From NCBI RefSeq assembly GCF_016808095.1, contig NC_068973.1:30436077-30500076 (forward strand): 64,000 nt of DNA, read 5' to 3'. The first letter of the stretch is position 1; every line of letters begins with the position of its first letter. This document shows positions 13,501 to 23,790 of this stretch, piece after piece. Origin of the DNA: Vigna angularis. Lineage: Eukaryota; Streptophyta; Magnoliopsida; Fabales; Fabaceae. The notes beneath the pieces were generated by a model. That model saw nothing but the letters and a program-made list of their open reading frames with translations. It did no database searches and was not told the origin of the DNA. The position numbers and the translations under genes are program-made.

Positions 13501-16254
13501 TCGTCAAATGGCTTGAATAACCTTACTATGGGCCCAGCAACTGATGATTCTCCTCTTGGAAGGTGTTTGGCATTCAGAGTGTGACCAAAGTCATAGTCAG
13601 CACGTAACTTTTCTGATAACGCAGTGAAGTTATCAAACTCCTCCCCAGAAAATTTCGGAAACACTCCAACCTGAACACGTAGGAAAATATTATTACAGAC
13701 CAACTGACTTAAAATAAAGCAAAAAATGAAACGATTGGTTACTCACAATAGCAACTTTATTTTCACCAATAACTGCGGTAGCATCATCTACAGATTTAAT
13801 TTCAGCTGAAGCAGGACCACTTTGTTTCTTCAGATACTCAGCGATGCCATCTGCTTCACGGGGACCTTTGTATTCTTGAACATTCTTTCCCCCATTTCTC
13901 AGGATCCTAATTGTTGGGTAAGCCCTAACTTCAAATTCTGTAGCAAGGTCTTTGTTCTTCTCATCATCCGCGTCAATTTTAGCCAAAACAACCGCTGGAT
14001 CATAACTACTCAGAATAGAAGCAGCTTTTTCATACTGCAGAAACAAAGATACTAGAAAATCAGCATTTCCATAGTCTTTCGATAAAAGGAAACCCAAAAA
14101 CTAAATGTATACAAAATCACCTCCGGTGCAAGCTTCTTACTGCGGTCACACCTGGAAATGAAAAATAAAATTCATATAAAAGCCGAATCGATTTTGACCT
14201 AAATCAAATACAACAAAACTTCCCGCTAAAACACAAATTTCGACTAAATGATTAAAAATGCTAGTCTAGCACTGATTGTTGAACTGAATACACAAAACGA
14301 TTACAACATTAGAACTATACGAATACCAGAGTTACTTATGAACCTCAGTTATATATACACACACGAAATTCTAAGAGGTTGTTAGCAAAAGTAAGATCTG
14401 CAACAAAGTGAAAATAAATGCCTATCAAATTCTCAAAACCTTTTCAAAATTGTTCCATCAAAATGTACTACACAAAGTCCTAGTCATTGCTGCAAGCTGA
14501 TACTGCTGATTTTCTTTTACATGTTAATGCCACTGCCTTCAGTGGACAATACTAAAATGAGTTATATTTGGTTTTATTCTCTCAAAAATATTGTTGCCTT
14601 TATTTTTTTAACTGATCAATTTCTGTTTTCACAATTTACTATAGTAATGTTAATTGAAATAATTAAGACAAAAAAACTATTTTTAAGTTAAACTAATTAC
14701 AAAACTATTTTTTAAGTTAAACTAATTTCACCATTTAGATAAATAGTTAAATTATATAAGGTATTATTACATTATATTATATAAATAAAATAATTACATA
14801 GAATTCACTTTTATAATTTAAATTTTTAGTGATTTTTAATTTAAAATCAGTAAAAAGTATTTTAGAATTAAGTATCTTTTTAATCCCTAACCTATAACAA
14901 TCTTGATTTTGCTTTGTTCGGGATGCATAGGCGTTAATTTTTCTTTTTAAGGGACAAACAACGAACTAAAACCTACAACTAAAACATTTTATTAGAAGGA
15001 TAAACATATAAACATAAATTATAAGTATAAATTACTGTTTTAAAATATTTAAGAAAATTAATACGAAAAAATATGTGATGAGTTTTATATTGATTTAACC
15101 GAATCAGGTAAAATTAATAGAAATGATTTAAAAAAATATAAATTAATCTCTTGTAATCTCAAACTTTTCTTATCCTTTTTATGAACTGGAACAACTAGAA
15201 TTTTCTGTGTATACTTTCGTCAAGTGTATATAAGTATTTATGGGAACAATTAAATGATAGCATAAGTAAATGAATAAAAATGTTGACATACTTTATTTTG
15301 GATTTTTTTTTAAATATATTATTTATTTTATATATGGAGAGAGATGGGAAAGGAGAGATCATTTAACTTTTAACCTTTTTAACTTGTTTTTTATTTGATG
15401 ACTATTTTCTTCAAAATAAATAATTGTTTTTTTAAATACTTTAATAACGAATGTTTGGGGAAAACATTCTTTTTAAAGAGAGGGGGAAAAAGAGCATTCC
15501 AAATCAATCCAATTTATCGAAGGCATTAGAGTGCGGGAAACGCGTTTTTATTTTTTTTCAATGTCTAAGTCTTAAAACTAATTCAAAAAACACACATTGC
15601 ACGCACACATTTTTACATAAAAATAGCAAAATCATGATAATATGCATTGAATAATATCACTAAAAGTTTCTTTCAAGCACTAAAATTACTTTAGAGCATA
15701 GCTTTTCTTTTCTAATAAAAAGCAATTGAAATCTTATTTAGTTATTATTTAATAGGTTTAATTAAAATTTAAGTGAGAATATTTTTAACTAATTATTTAT
15801 TAAAAATTCGTTTTTATTGAAGGTTTAAAATTTAAGTGAGTTACTTAAAATTTAACTAACCTTACTTAATAAAATATTTCGTTGGAGGCAAATGGACACT
15901 GTTATTTACCGCTTCTGATTTTTCTTGCCATTTTTCCTCTATTGAAATGCATTTCAAACTGTCATCAAAGTTTTCTACTCTTTGGACGGATCAGATTTTC
16001 TTGGATTCAAACACGGACAAAGACATGTAGAATTGAACCACGAAGAAGAGCAGAATCGAAACATACCTTGGTGCGTAGAACACGACGACGATTAGATTAT
16101 GCTTCTTGACGGTGTCGGAAAAGTTGGAGTGATCCAATGTGAGAACGAACTCCTGAGTCTCCGATTCGTGAGCAGAGATTTGAGAAAGGGGTGCCAGAAG
16201 GAGAAAGAACAAAAACACTAACACTGACGAACAAATCGCAATTTTACCAGCCAT
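10515..16254 (-). CDS. PDI paralogue with altered active sites (RCDRS / WCIYC), KDEL kept
   Basis: Tandem copy of the downstream PDI gene. Exons: 16254-16067, 14151-14121, 14034-13747, 13670-13482, 13411-13286, 12570-12433, 12280-12161, 12005-11888, 11037-10925, 10724-10515. All borders are GT/AG, and eight of the ten exon lengths equal the first copy's. The total is 1521 bases, 506 aa, with no stop or frameshift. Residues 1 to about 27 are a signal peptide and the last four are KDEL, so an ER-lumen protein is predicted. In the first thioredoxin domain WCGHC reads R63-C-D-R-S67: the Trp codon split by intron 1 is AG|G instead of TG|G, and the resolving Cys is Ser. The buried Glu of that domain is Val58. 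In the second domain WCGHC reads W408-C-I-Y-C412: both Cys remain but GH is IY, and the Gly before the cis-Pro is Arg. Most other changes are conservative. It may be a chaperone-like or thiol-holding PDI, or a gene at the start of decay. Confidence 0.88.
14152..16066 (-). other. Expanded intron 1 of the PDI paralogue
   Basis: This intron is about 1.9 kb, against 322 bases for the same intron in the first copy. The middle (about 14550-15880) is very AT-rich and shows no similarity to the sister intron, as expected after insertion of repeat DNA. I could not identify element ends. Confidence 0.6.
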
Positions 16255-16480
16255 AGTCTTCTCTGAAGAAGAAGAATATCTGAAAATTTGTTGAGCTTCT
16301 CAGTATTCACGGGTTTTGTAACCCGGGAAACAGGTGCAGTGTTGTTTAGCAAAACAATTTGAATTTTGGTTTTGACTCCATGCACACGATATTGAACCTA
16401 GTGTCGCCACGCTAGCGCTTTCTCTTACGTGGCTCGATCTGTCACGTCCACCATTTTACACTTTCACATTTTTTTTTCTT
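16255..16480 (-). promoter_or_regulatory. Upstream region of the PDI paralogue with ACGT cores
   Basis: Upstream of the start codon are TTACGTGGC (ACGTGG at 16427-16432), GTCACGTCCA (16441-16450) and CGCCACG (16406-16412). These are ACGT/CCACG cores of the type seen before the first PDI gene, although the exact TGACGTGG is not kept. The copy may therefore still be transcribed. No expression evidence is available from sequence alone. Confidence 0.3.
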
Positions 16481-17270
16481 GGACAGTTTTGGTGTTTAAT
16501 AATATTTAAAACTAGCCCATGCGTACCACGGACGAGCGTGCTTTTTTTTTTTGTAATTTTATTATTCTTTTTAGGAAAATAATATAATTAAGCATATTTT
16601 TTAATAAATAAGTTTTGAGTTTATTTTAATAATAATATAAAGGTAGGGTAAGGGAAAAAAGAGAATGATAAATTATGAAAATTAAAAATTAATTCATTAA
16701 GAAGCAAGAAGAAGTGTGTGAGAGTAAAAATTAATGGATATTCTAATAATTATTAGAAAATGGTTTTAAGCTTAATTTAATTTTATAAAACAGACTTGTA
16801 AGTTAAGGTTTGCACTCCACTTATATATTATAATTTGATTTTATTTCTAGTCAATGTGGAATTCCAACGTTATTTTTTCAATCATAACAAGAGTTGAACT
16901 GGTTGAATAAAAATTTGACTACTTTTACGCTTACATGAATCTTTTTTTTTTAGTTTCTTCATGTGGTTGTTTGATGAGTTCAAAGTAAGTATTTTAAGTC
17001 TTCTGGATGTGGCCCTGACACAATTACACCTTAATAATTAGAGTTATATTTTAAAAATATACTTTAAACTTTACTAATGCATATACATAATTTATCTTTG
17101 TGACTAAACTATGTTAAACATTCGTCAATGTAATAAACAAAGTTACATATGTGTTTTTACACGGCGATATGGATACACACTTATTAAGATGTGGTTATAC
17201 ACATAGCAAATAGGGTTGGGCATAATTAACTTAATTACAATAAAATGTTGATTATCTATACTACTTTATG
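16481..17270. other. AT-rich intergenic DNA
   Basis: No gene or clear repeat is recognisable between the PDI paralogue promoter and the first copy of the direct duplication. Confidence 0.5.
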
Positions 17271-18230
17271 TAAGAGTCGATAAAATATAACTTATGAATA
17301 ATGTTGTAATAAAACTTGAGTAAGTTTTAATGAAAGTTGCATGTTATCATAAGGTGTTGTGTAGCTTAGTTTGTGAGAACTCTCAGATAGGCTAAGTGGT
17401 CACGTGTTTTAGTCTTGAATAGAACATAAAATTCTATGTTATTTATTTATTCTGTTAATATAAGTGCAAACATGTTATTTATTTATTTTGTTAAGACCCG
17501 AGAAAGGTTTATGAGAAATAAATGTCTTTTACCCCTTTGTTTTTTTAGGCGCAGAAATTATAAATGGGAGTGTAGGAAGTAAAGGTCTGCACTTGAAAGA
17601 AATTATAAACGAGGGTGTAGGAAGTAAAGTTCTTCACTTGAAATAAAATAAGCTTAAAAATAAAAGATATGAAATGTAGCATTTATGTTTTTTTAAAAAA
17701 ATTGATTAAGAGAATGTAAGAAGCATCATCTAAGCAGTTACATGTAAGTTATAATATATTTTAATTTAAAATGAATAAAATAAAAAGGATTTATTGAACT
17801 ATAAATAAAAAGAGAGGAAGGGTAAAAAGATAAGTATGTACAAAACTGAGAAAAAGGAAAAGACATCATAATAAGATTGAGGAAAAGGAGAAGTAAATTC
17901 TTTTTATAAGACAACAGAAGCGTGAGAGTCGAGTATGTAGTTTTAATAAGGTGTTATTAAAGCTCTAAAATTGGCATGTAGAAGCTAACCTTAATTACTT
18001 ATCTTAATTTTAAGTGTTTTGCAAGATGGTGTGAAGTTTGTACTTTTTAAAAGTATAAGTAACCATGAAACTTTTATTCTATGACTAATTAAGTAATGAT
18101 TTCTTTTTTTTCATGAATACGTGAAATTAACTGTATAAAGAATGAATTTTTAAACAGTAGGATCAATAGATATTGATATAAATAAATGGGAAAATCTGTA
18201 AGCAAATCTGAAAAATATCTGAAAAATCGT
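17271..18230. repeat. Direct repeat, copy A (about 0.95 kb)
   Basis: The segment aligns by eye along almost its whole length with 19631-20472, offset about 2360 bases. Shared landmarks in order are ATCATAAGGTGTTGTGTA, a GAGAGTTCTCTCA-like stretch, TTCTATGTTATTTATTTATT, a GGTGTAGGAAGTAAAG segment, AAACATCATCTAAGCAGTTA and AATAAATGGGAAAATCT. It is non-coding. It may be a decayed transposon present twice or a segmental duplication. Confidence 0.75.
17551..17645. repeat. Two-unit tandem repeat inside copy A
   Basis: A unit of about 45-50 bases containing AATTATAAATGGGAGTG and AGGAAGTAAAGGTCTGCACT is repeated twice with a few mismatches. Copy B has the unit once, so the extra unit arose after, or was lost since, the larger duplication. 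Confidence 0.65.
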
Positions 18231-18569
18231 TCCACAGAATCTACATCTGATTCTTGCGAACAAAGTCATCTGATTCTGCACCCATAATCTTCGGAAGCAA
18301 CAACTTTTGTAATACAATATTTATAACAATCCTCTACATATTGCAAAAGATGAGAAAGAAAGATCGAAAGAAATAATATATTTTTTTGTTTTATAAGATG
18401 TAATGTCTTAGAGCTGGTACAACAAGCTATATGAATCAGTTTTAGATCGAGAAACTTAACACATAATGTAGTTGGTATAACAAGCTATATGAACCAAAGA
18501 CACTTGGGTTAGGTGGATATGTTAGGATAAGTTAGGAACCAAAGAGAGGATGGAGATGAGAGAGAAACA

Positions 18570-18920
18570 AAATGGATAAGTTAGGAAGATGAATTAGGGT
18601 AAGGTGAATGTTTCTGATTTCTTTAACTGGGCCTACTGTAGGAATGACAAAGAGAATGTTAGAGTGAAAGAGACGAAAAAGAAAGGGTTATGACAAAGAG
18701 AATGTTAGAGTGAGAGAGACGAAAAAGAAAGGATTGAGAGGAACGATGAATGAGAGAGGGGTAAGTAATGATTTAGGGGTTTCTTGTCTTTTTTTTTTCT
18801 CAGTTTTGATAATAAAAATTATTCAAATACCTTTGACCTTAAAACTTAGAATTCATAATGTATCAAAGTACTTTTATACTAAAACCTAATATACTTTGTT
18901 AAAATACGTCGGTTAGCAAA

Positions 18921-18926
<6 letters not shown>
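18570..18926. mobile_element. One arm of an inverted-repeat element ending in a (TA)n tract
   Basis: Read on the minus strand from the TA tract, the end is GAGTTTGCTAACCGACGTAT. It is followed by a C/T-rich stretch with repeated TCTCTCACTCTAACATTC and CTTTTTCGTCTCT motifs, then AAATCAGAAACATTC. The same order is seen in both arms of the element at 48966-49926 (GAGTTTACTAACGCGCGTAT; CTCACTCCAACC; AATCAGAAACACTTG). A 45-base unit is duplicated at about 18645-18734. No opposite arm was found, so this copy is truncated. Confidence 0.55.

Positions 18927-18988
<62 letters not shown>
18926..18988. repeat. (TA)n microsatellite
   Basis: TA run of about 63 bases flanking the inverted-repeat arm. Confidence 0.95.
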
Positions 18989-18995
<7 letters not shown>

Positions 18996-19103
18996 ATTAG
19001 ATATCATAATATATAATCCATACAAAAATTAAAATAGTTATATTTTGATGTGTTGGCAAGAGAATTGCGGTTTTGGCTTTATTATAAATATGATTGTGGT
19101 TTG

Positions 19104-19152
19104 TTTTTTTTATTTTATTTTATTTTATTTTATTTATTTATTTATTTATTTT
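19104..19152. repeat. (TTTTA)n/(TTTA)n simple repeat
   Basis: A pentanucleotide TTTTA run passes into a tetranucleotide TTTA run. Confidence 0.85.
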
Positions 19153-19278
19153 ACTAATGTGATTGATTATTAAAATAATTAAAACTGTAGATTTTAATTA
19201 AGAAGAGACGGTGGGAGTATTGGTTTGATACGTGGAAAATTGTGATTTAGTGTCTTTTAGGTAATGTTATGAAATGTT

Positions 19279-19281
<3 letters not shown>

Positions 19282-19341
<60 letters not shown>
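19282..19341. repeat. (TA)n microsatellite
   Basis: TA run of about 60 bases. Confidence 0.95.
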
Positions 19342-19345
<4 letters not shown>

Positions 19346-19630
19346 TAGTAGTTTTCAACTGGTTCAAATGTTTGGTTGGTGTTTAAAGAAATTTTTAGAT
19401 ATTGTTTTAAAGTTTTTAATTAAAGTTTAACATGCTAGATGAACGAGTCATGTAATGCATTCTCTTTATACTTTTGACTTGTCAAATATGGTTCTTTGAT
19501 GATTGAAATGAAGATGTTGATTTGATTATTGTGTAGTTACAAAATGCATTGTTTATAATTTCTGCATGGCACAAGTCTTTCAATATAAAACAATTTTTGG
19601 GAACGAATTTTTTTTGAGGTGGGATAAATG

Positions 19631-20472
19631 TAAGACTCAAGAAAATATAAGACTTATAAATAATGTTCTAATGAGATTTGAGTAAGTTTTTGTGAAAGTT
19701 ACATTTTATCATAAGGTGTTGTGTAATATAATTGGTGAGAGTTCTCTCATGGACTAAGTGGTGACGTTTTTAAGTTTTGAGTAGAACATAAAGTTCTATG
19801 TTATTTATTTATTTTGTTAATATAAGTGTAAACATGTTATTGTTTGGTTATTAAATTTGGGATGTATGATATTTTCAAGGATGGAAGGAATATAAGTTCA
19901 AATCTTAGGATAAAGGTTTCAGAGAAACAAATGTCATTTATCCTTTTGATTTTTTTAAGAGCAAAAATTATAAATGGAGGTGTAGGAAGTAAAGGCCTGC
20001 AATTAAAATAAAATAAGCTAAAAAATAAAAGATATGAAATGTAGCATTTATTTTTTAAAAAAAAATTGATTGAGAGATTATAGGAAACATCATCTAAGCA
20101 GTTACTTCTAAGTTATAATATATTTTAATTTAAAAATAATAAAATAAAAAGGATTTATGGAATGAGAAATAAAAGGAAGTAAGCATAAAAAGATAAATAT
20201 GTAAAAACTGAGAAAAAGGAAAAGAGAGTACAAAATAGAGGAACTAAAGAGGAGAAAGAAATTATTTTTTATAAGACAACATAAGTGTGAGAGTCGAGTT
20301 TGTAGTTTTAATTTGGTATCATTTAGCTCTAGAATTGGCTGGGAAGCTAACCTTAATTAATAATCTTAATTTTAAGTGTTTTGCAAGATGATGTGATGTT
20401 TGTGATTTTTAAGAGTATATAGATAGTAGTATAAATAAATGGGAAAATCTCTAAGCATATCTGAAAAATGAG
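19631..20472. repeat. Direct repeat, copy B
   Basis: Partner of copy A (17271-18230). Similarity stops abruptly at CTGAAAAAT (about 20469), where copy A continues with ATCTGAAAAATCG but this copy passes into the LTR-like block, so that block probably inserted here. Confidence 0.75.
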
Positions 20473-21957
20473 AGTTTGAAGAAGACATAGGGTTACCATT
20501 TAATTATATTTAGAATCATCTTTGGAATTATGGTTTTCTCCTAATTATAATTAGAAATTAAATAGGGTTAGAATTCAAATGTTTGATCATTTGTGTTCTA
20601 ATTAAATTTCTAAATTTGATTTGTTTTCCTAAGCCCTAATTAAATCCTGCTATGTTCTTTCTAAACCCGAAGGGTGATAATGCTAATTCTTACCATTATC
20701 TAAACATCATTTTAGTAGCAAAATTAACTCCTTTCTTGCTTGTAACTTGCTTAATCCTCATCTTTGGTCTTGTTTTCTAAATAAATGTGTTTTAGGCTAC
20801 ATTGATGTAACTTCATCACTAATCCCATTATTTTGTAGCTAAAAGTATGCTTGGAAGAATCTCCAATAATGTAGAGAACCGAATCAACCACAAAAGCAAG
20901 CAAATCTGCAGAAAAAACCAGAAAAAGAAGCAATGCAACAGAGTCAGGCTCGAGCCCCCTTTTTCCATGGGGCTTGAGCTCCAGTGCACCAGCTGCTGAG
21001 TTTGACTGACGCGCGCCCGGGCCCCACTCTTTAGGGGCGCTTGAGCGCCATTTTTGCTGACATGGCAGATTTGCTCTATTTAACTCGGAAATGCGAAGAG
21101 CTTCGGGTCTTTGGTTCTTTGGAGGCGTGATTTCATTGTTGGACCTCATGAAGGCTGTGAGAAGCTTTTGGGAACATCTCGTCCTCTTCCTTTGGGTCTC
21201 CTTCTTCTTCCATCCACCATATTTGTAAGCTTTAGGGTTCTCCATGGAAGTGGAGAACCAGATTCATCTTGTTAGGGATTGTTGTAGCCTATGAATTCTT
21301 GTGTAATGAATGATTGATTTGATTATATATATGTCTTTTTTATCAATTGCTAGTATTCTTGTTTCCAATCTTAAAGCATGCATGTAATAAGAATGTCCAT
21401 GACTTAAATTTGGGGTTTCATGGATTATGGAGACGTAAGATGAAACCTTGAACTGAAACAAGAATCCTTGTGGTCATTGATTCTAGGGATGAAAGATGAT
21501 TCACATGTTGTCTTAAGATCCTAGCTCTTTAATGCAGGTTTGCTTGTTAGATTTTTCAAGGGATTGGAGTTTAATAGGGAAAACCTAGGCTCTTTCACCT
21601 AAGGGATTAGGGCTAGAGTGTTTTTTTGTGGATTGACTTTAGTAAATTGATGGAGAGGAGATGAAATTGGGTAAGCACAAGAGTGAATTAGGTGAAAACT
21701 AACCTTAACAATGTCATTTCATATCATTTCTAGTCTATGCCATATCTATGTGCCTTCAATACCAAAGTCCAACCATTTTATATTTGTGAATTTATCTTAT
21801 TGCACATATTTGTAAATGAATGTTGTTCTATTGAGTCTAGATGAGTTGTTAATCGCACAATTATCTAGTATTACAAGTCTCTTGGGAAAACGATACCTGG
21901 TCTTACCATGGTTTATTACTTGAAACGATTCGGTACACTTGCCGAAATCACCTAACA
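20469..21957 (+). mobile_element. LTR-like block of a Ty3/gypsy-type retrotransposon, probably solo
   Basis: The block starts with TGAGAG exactly where the upstream duplication breaks off. It contains GC-rich CTTGAGCGCC-type repeats (20950-21060). Near the right end it holds the run CTCTTGGGAAAACGATACCT, ACTTGAAACGATTCGG and GTACACTTGCCGAAATCACC, which resembles the 3' part of plant Ty3/gypsy LTRs just before the primer-binding site. I recognise the style from general knowledge of these elements. No PBS, gag or pol follows and no target duplication was found, so the borders are tentative. A 164-codon open frame on the minus strand has no recognisable domain and is not called a gene. Confidence 0.5.
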
Positions 21958-22009
21958 AAGGGGTACTTTGCCTATTTAGGATTATCGTTCGAAACTCTTA
22001 GATTCTAAT

Positions 22010-22530
22010 TCTCAAACAAAACCCAACTTTGGGTTCTTCGTCGCACAAAGTCTTCTCCTTCTCCTTCGTTCTAGTTCAAGCCGCATCGTAAGGAGGGATG
22101 CTCCCTTCCTTTTATCTGTTTATTTTCATCTTGGAGTATGCGTTTTGTGACTAGGGAAGAGGTTTTTCGTGCTCTTCGTTCTGTAGTTCGGCTTGTAGAG
22201 AACCTCTTCATCTCCAATCGTTAGGCTTTGCCTCGTTTCACAACAAGGAGGCATTGTTTTCTCTCCTTCTATTTCTTTGGTTCTGTATGGCGCGGTTTTC
22301 ATAGGGAGCGAAGGGTTTGTGTTTGGTGGCTCATGCGGGATGACCTCTTCGGTGATGATGAGTATCACAGCAGCGACATTACTACGATGCGAGGGTTGTC
22401 ATTTTCCAACGTCTTCACGGCGGCAAGGCTCGTAGTGGTGTGTCGCTCTCAGGCTTTCTGTTCTTGCATTTTTGGCTCGCAATTTGGGGATGAGCCGCGA
22501 AGAAGGAGACCTTTATGTTGGTAGCGTTTT
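22010..22530. other. GC-richer island without a recognised gene
   Basis: The stretch is visibly richer in G and C than its surroundings and resembles a 5' UTR plus first exon in texture (CTTCTCCTTC pyrimidine runs, many CG dinucleotides). The longest open frame (22228-22524, plus) has no recognisable domain. It could be a captured gene fragment within a transposon or a dead gene. Confidence 0.3.
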
Positions 22531-22599
22531 TAGGGTTCTTGATTTTGCTATTAGTTTTTTTTTTTCCTTTTGTGATTTAGGAATACAAAGGAAGTTAAT

Positions 22600-23600
22600 G
22601 AGGGTATACTGATTAATTAGATTAATAAATGGTTTATTATTTTTGGTATGTTATTGAATTATATTTATTTATTTATTTTGTAATATATTGTTAGGGTGGA
22701 AGCCATGAGGGGTTTATATTTATTTATTTTGAATGAGAATAATTGTTGAGTTTAGGAATATAATGAACTTTGATTCATGATTGGAATGAGTGAGTGTTGG
22801 AGTTGTACCAGAGTGTGTGGTTGATGAGCATAAGAGTGGGGGACAAGTCCACTTGTTGTACCTAGTAAAGCCAAAGACTATCGATCTGATACAAGATAAT
22901 GACTCCCCTTGGCCTTATGTGCAAAAAAGGGATGCTCGGGTGTTAAGCCTTCTTTTTATGAGGGTGATGATGTTTACTTTGTCCTTGTGTGGCAGGAAAC
23001 ATGTTCCTTAGCCAGGATGACGGGACTACTCGAGCAGACTTGTAAGGGAGGCTACAGGTTTGAGAGGTAGGGTATAAGAGTGTGACTGATTCTTTTCACT
23101 ATGGAGTTTATGGTATTGTGGAGGCTCATGATGTTATTATCATGATGAAGGATTCATGATGAGGTTAGTTCTAATGGAGGTACATGTGATGATTCGTGGT
23201 GACGATGTATTTGGAAATGATGTTGATAAGAATAACATGGATGGTATTGTCACAATATAGTAAATGAGGATGGTAATGATGATCATGGTATAAAAATGAT
23301 TATGTGAGTAAGTGTAGCATAGTATAGGTGAATGATTACTACTAAAATTTGATTACTTCCATGTACATGTTATATAGTTATTGGTTGTGCTACTGTAGTT
23401 TACCCATATTTGTTTGTGTTTTTGATTGTGTGTGTCTTGCGATGATCGTATGGTCCTTGATTATACGAGAGTAGAGGATGTTGCAGATGCTCTCGATATA
23501 TGATAGAGATGTGAGAGTGGGGAGCAACTTTGGTTTATTTAAAGTTTTTGAGTTATGCATTTTAGAAATAATGTAAATGGACTAATTTTATTTCTTGGTT
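22600..23600 (+). mobile_element. Probable degenerate retrotransposon leader/LTR
   Basis: Text such as GAGTGGGGGACAAGTCCAC, GGATGACGGGACTACTCGAG and GATAGAGATGTGAGAGTGGGG resembles the non-coding repeat-rich segments of legume Ty3/gypsy elements. No protein-coding part is recognisable and no ends could be fixed. This is a low-confidence call based on texture. Confidence 0.25.
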
Positions 23601-23781
23601 ATTTTAGTAATTTCACAACTTTGTAATTGGATTATATTTTTAGTAAAGTTAGGACTTGGTTTTAATTTTACACGTTTAAAATGTCGAAATTTTTAATTAG
23701 TACTATTTTTTTGCATTAAGATAATATTGAAACATTTTACTTTAAGTACGATTTGGATCCCTTGAAACTGCATCTTACACT

Positions 23782-23790
23782 TTATACTAA
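23782..23790. repeat. Target-site duplication of the MULE, left copy
   Basis: The 9-mer TTATACTAA is repeated exactly at 24980-24988 on the other side of the element. Confidence 0.85.

Noticed and set aside
10515..16254. Second PDI copy treated as a simple pseudogene
   Set aside because: No stop, frameshift or broken splice border was found and the retention signal is kept; only the active-site residues are altered.
20751..21245. 164-codon minus-strand frame
   Set aside because: It lies in an LTR-like block, has no recognisable domain, and its composition follows the GC-rich repeat text.
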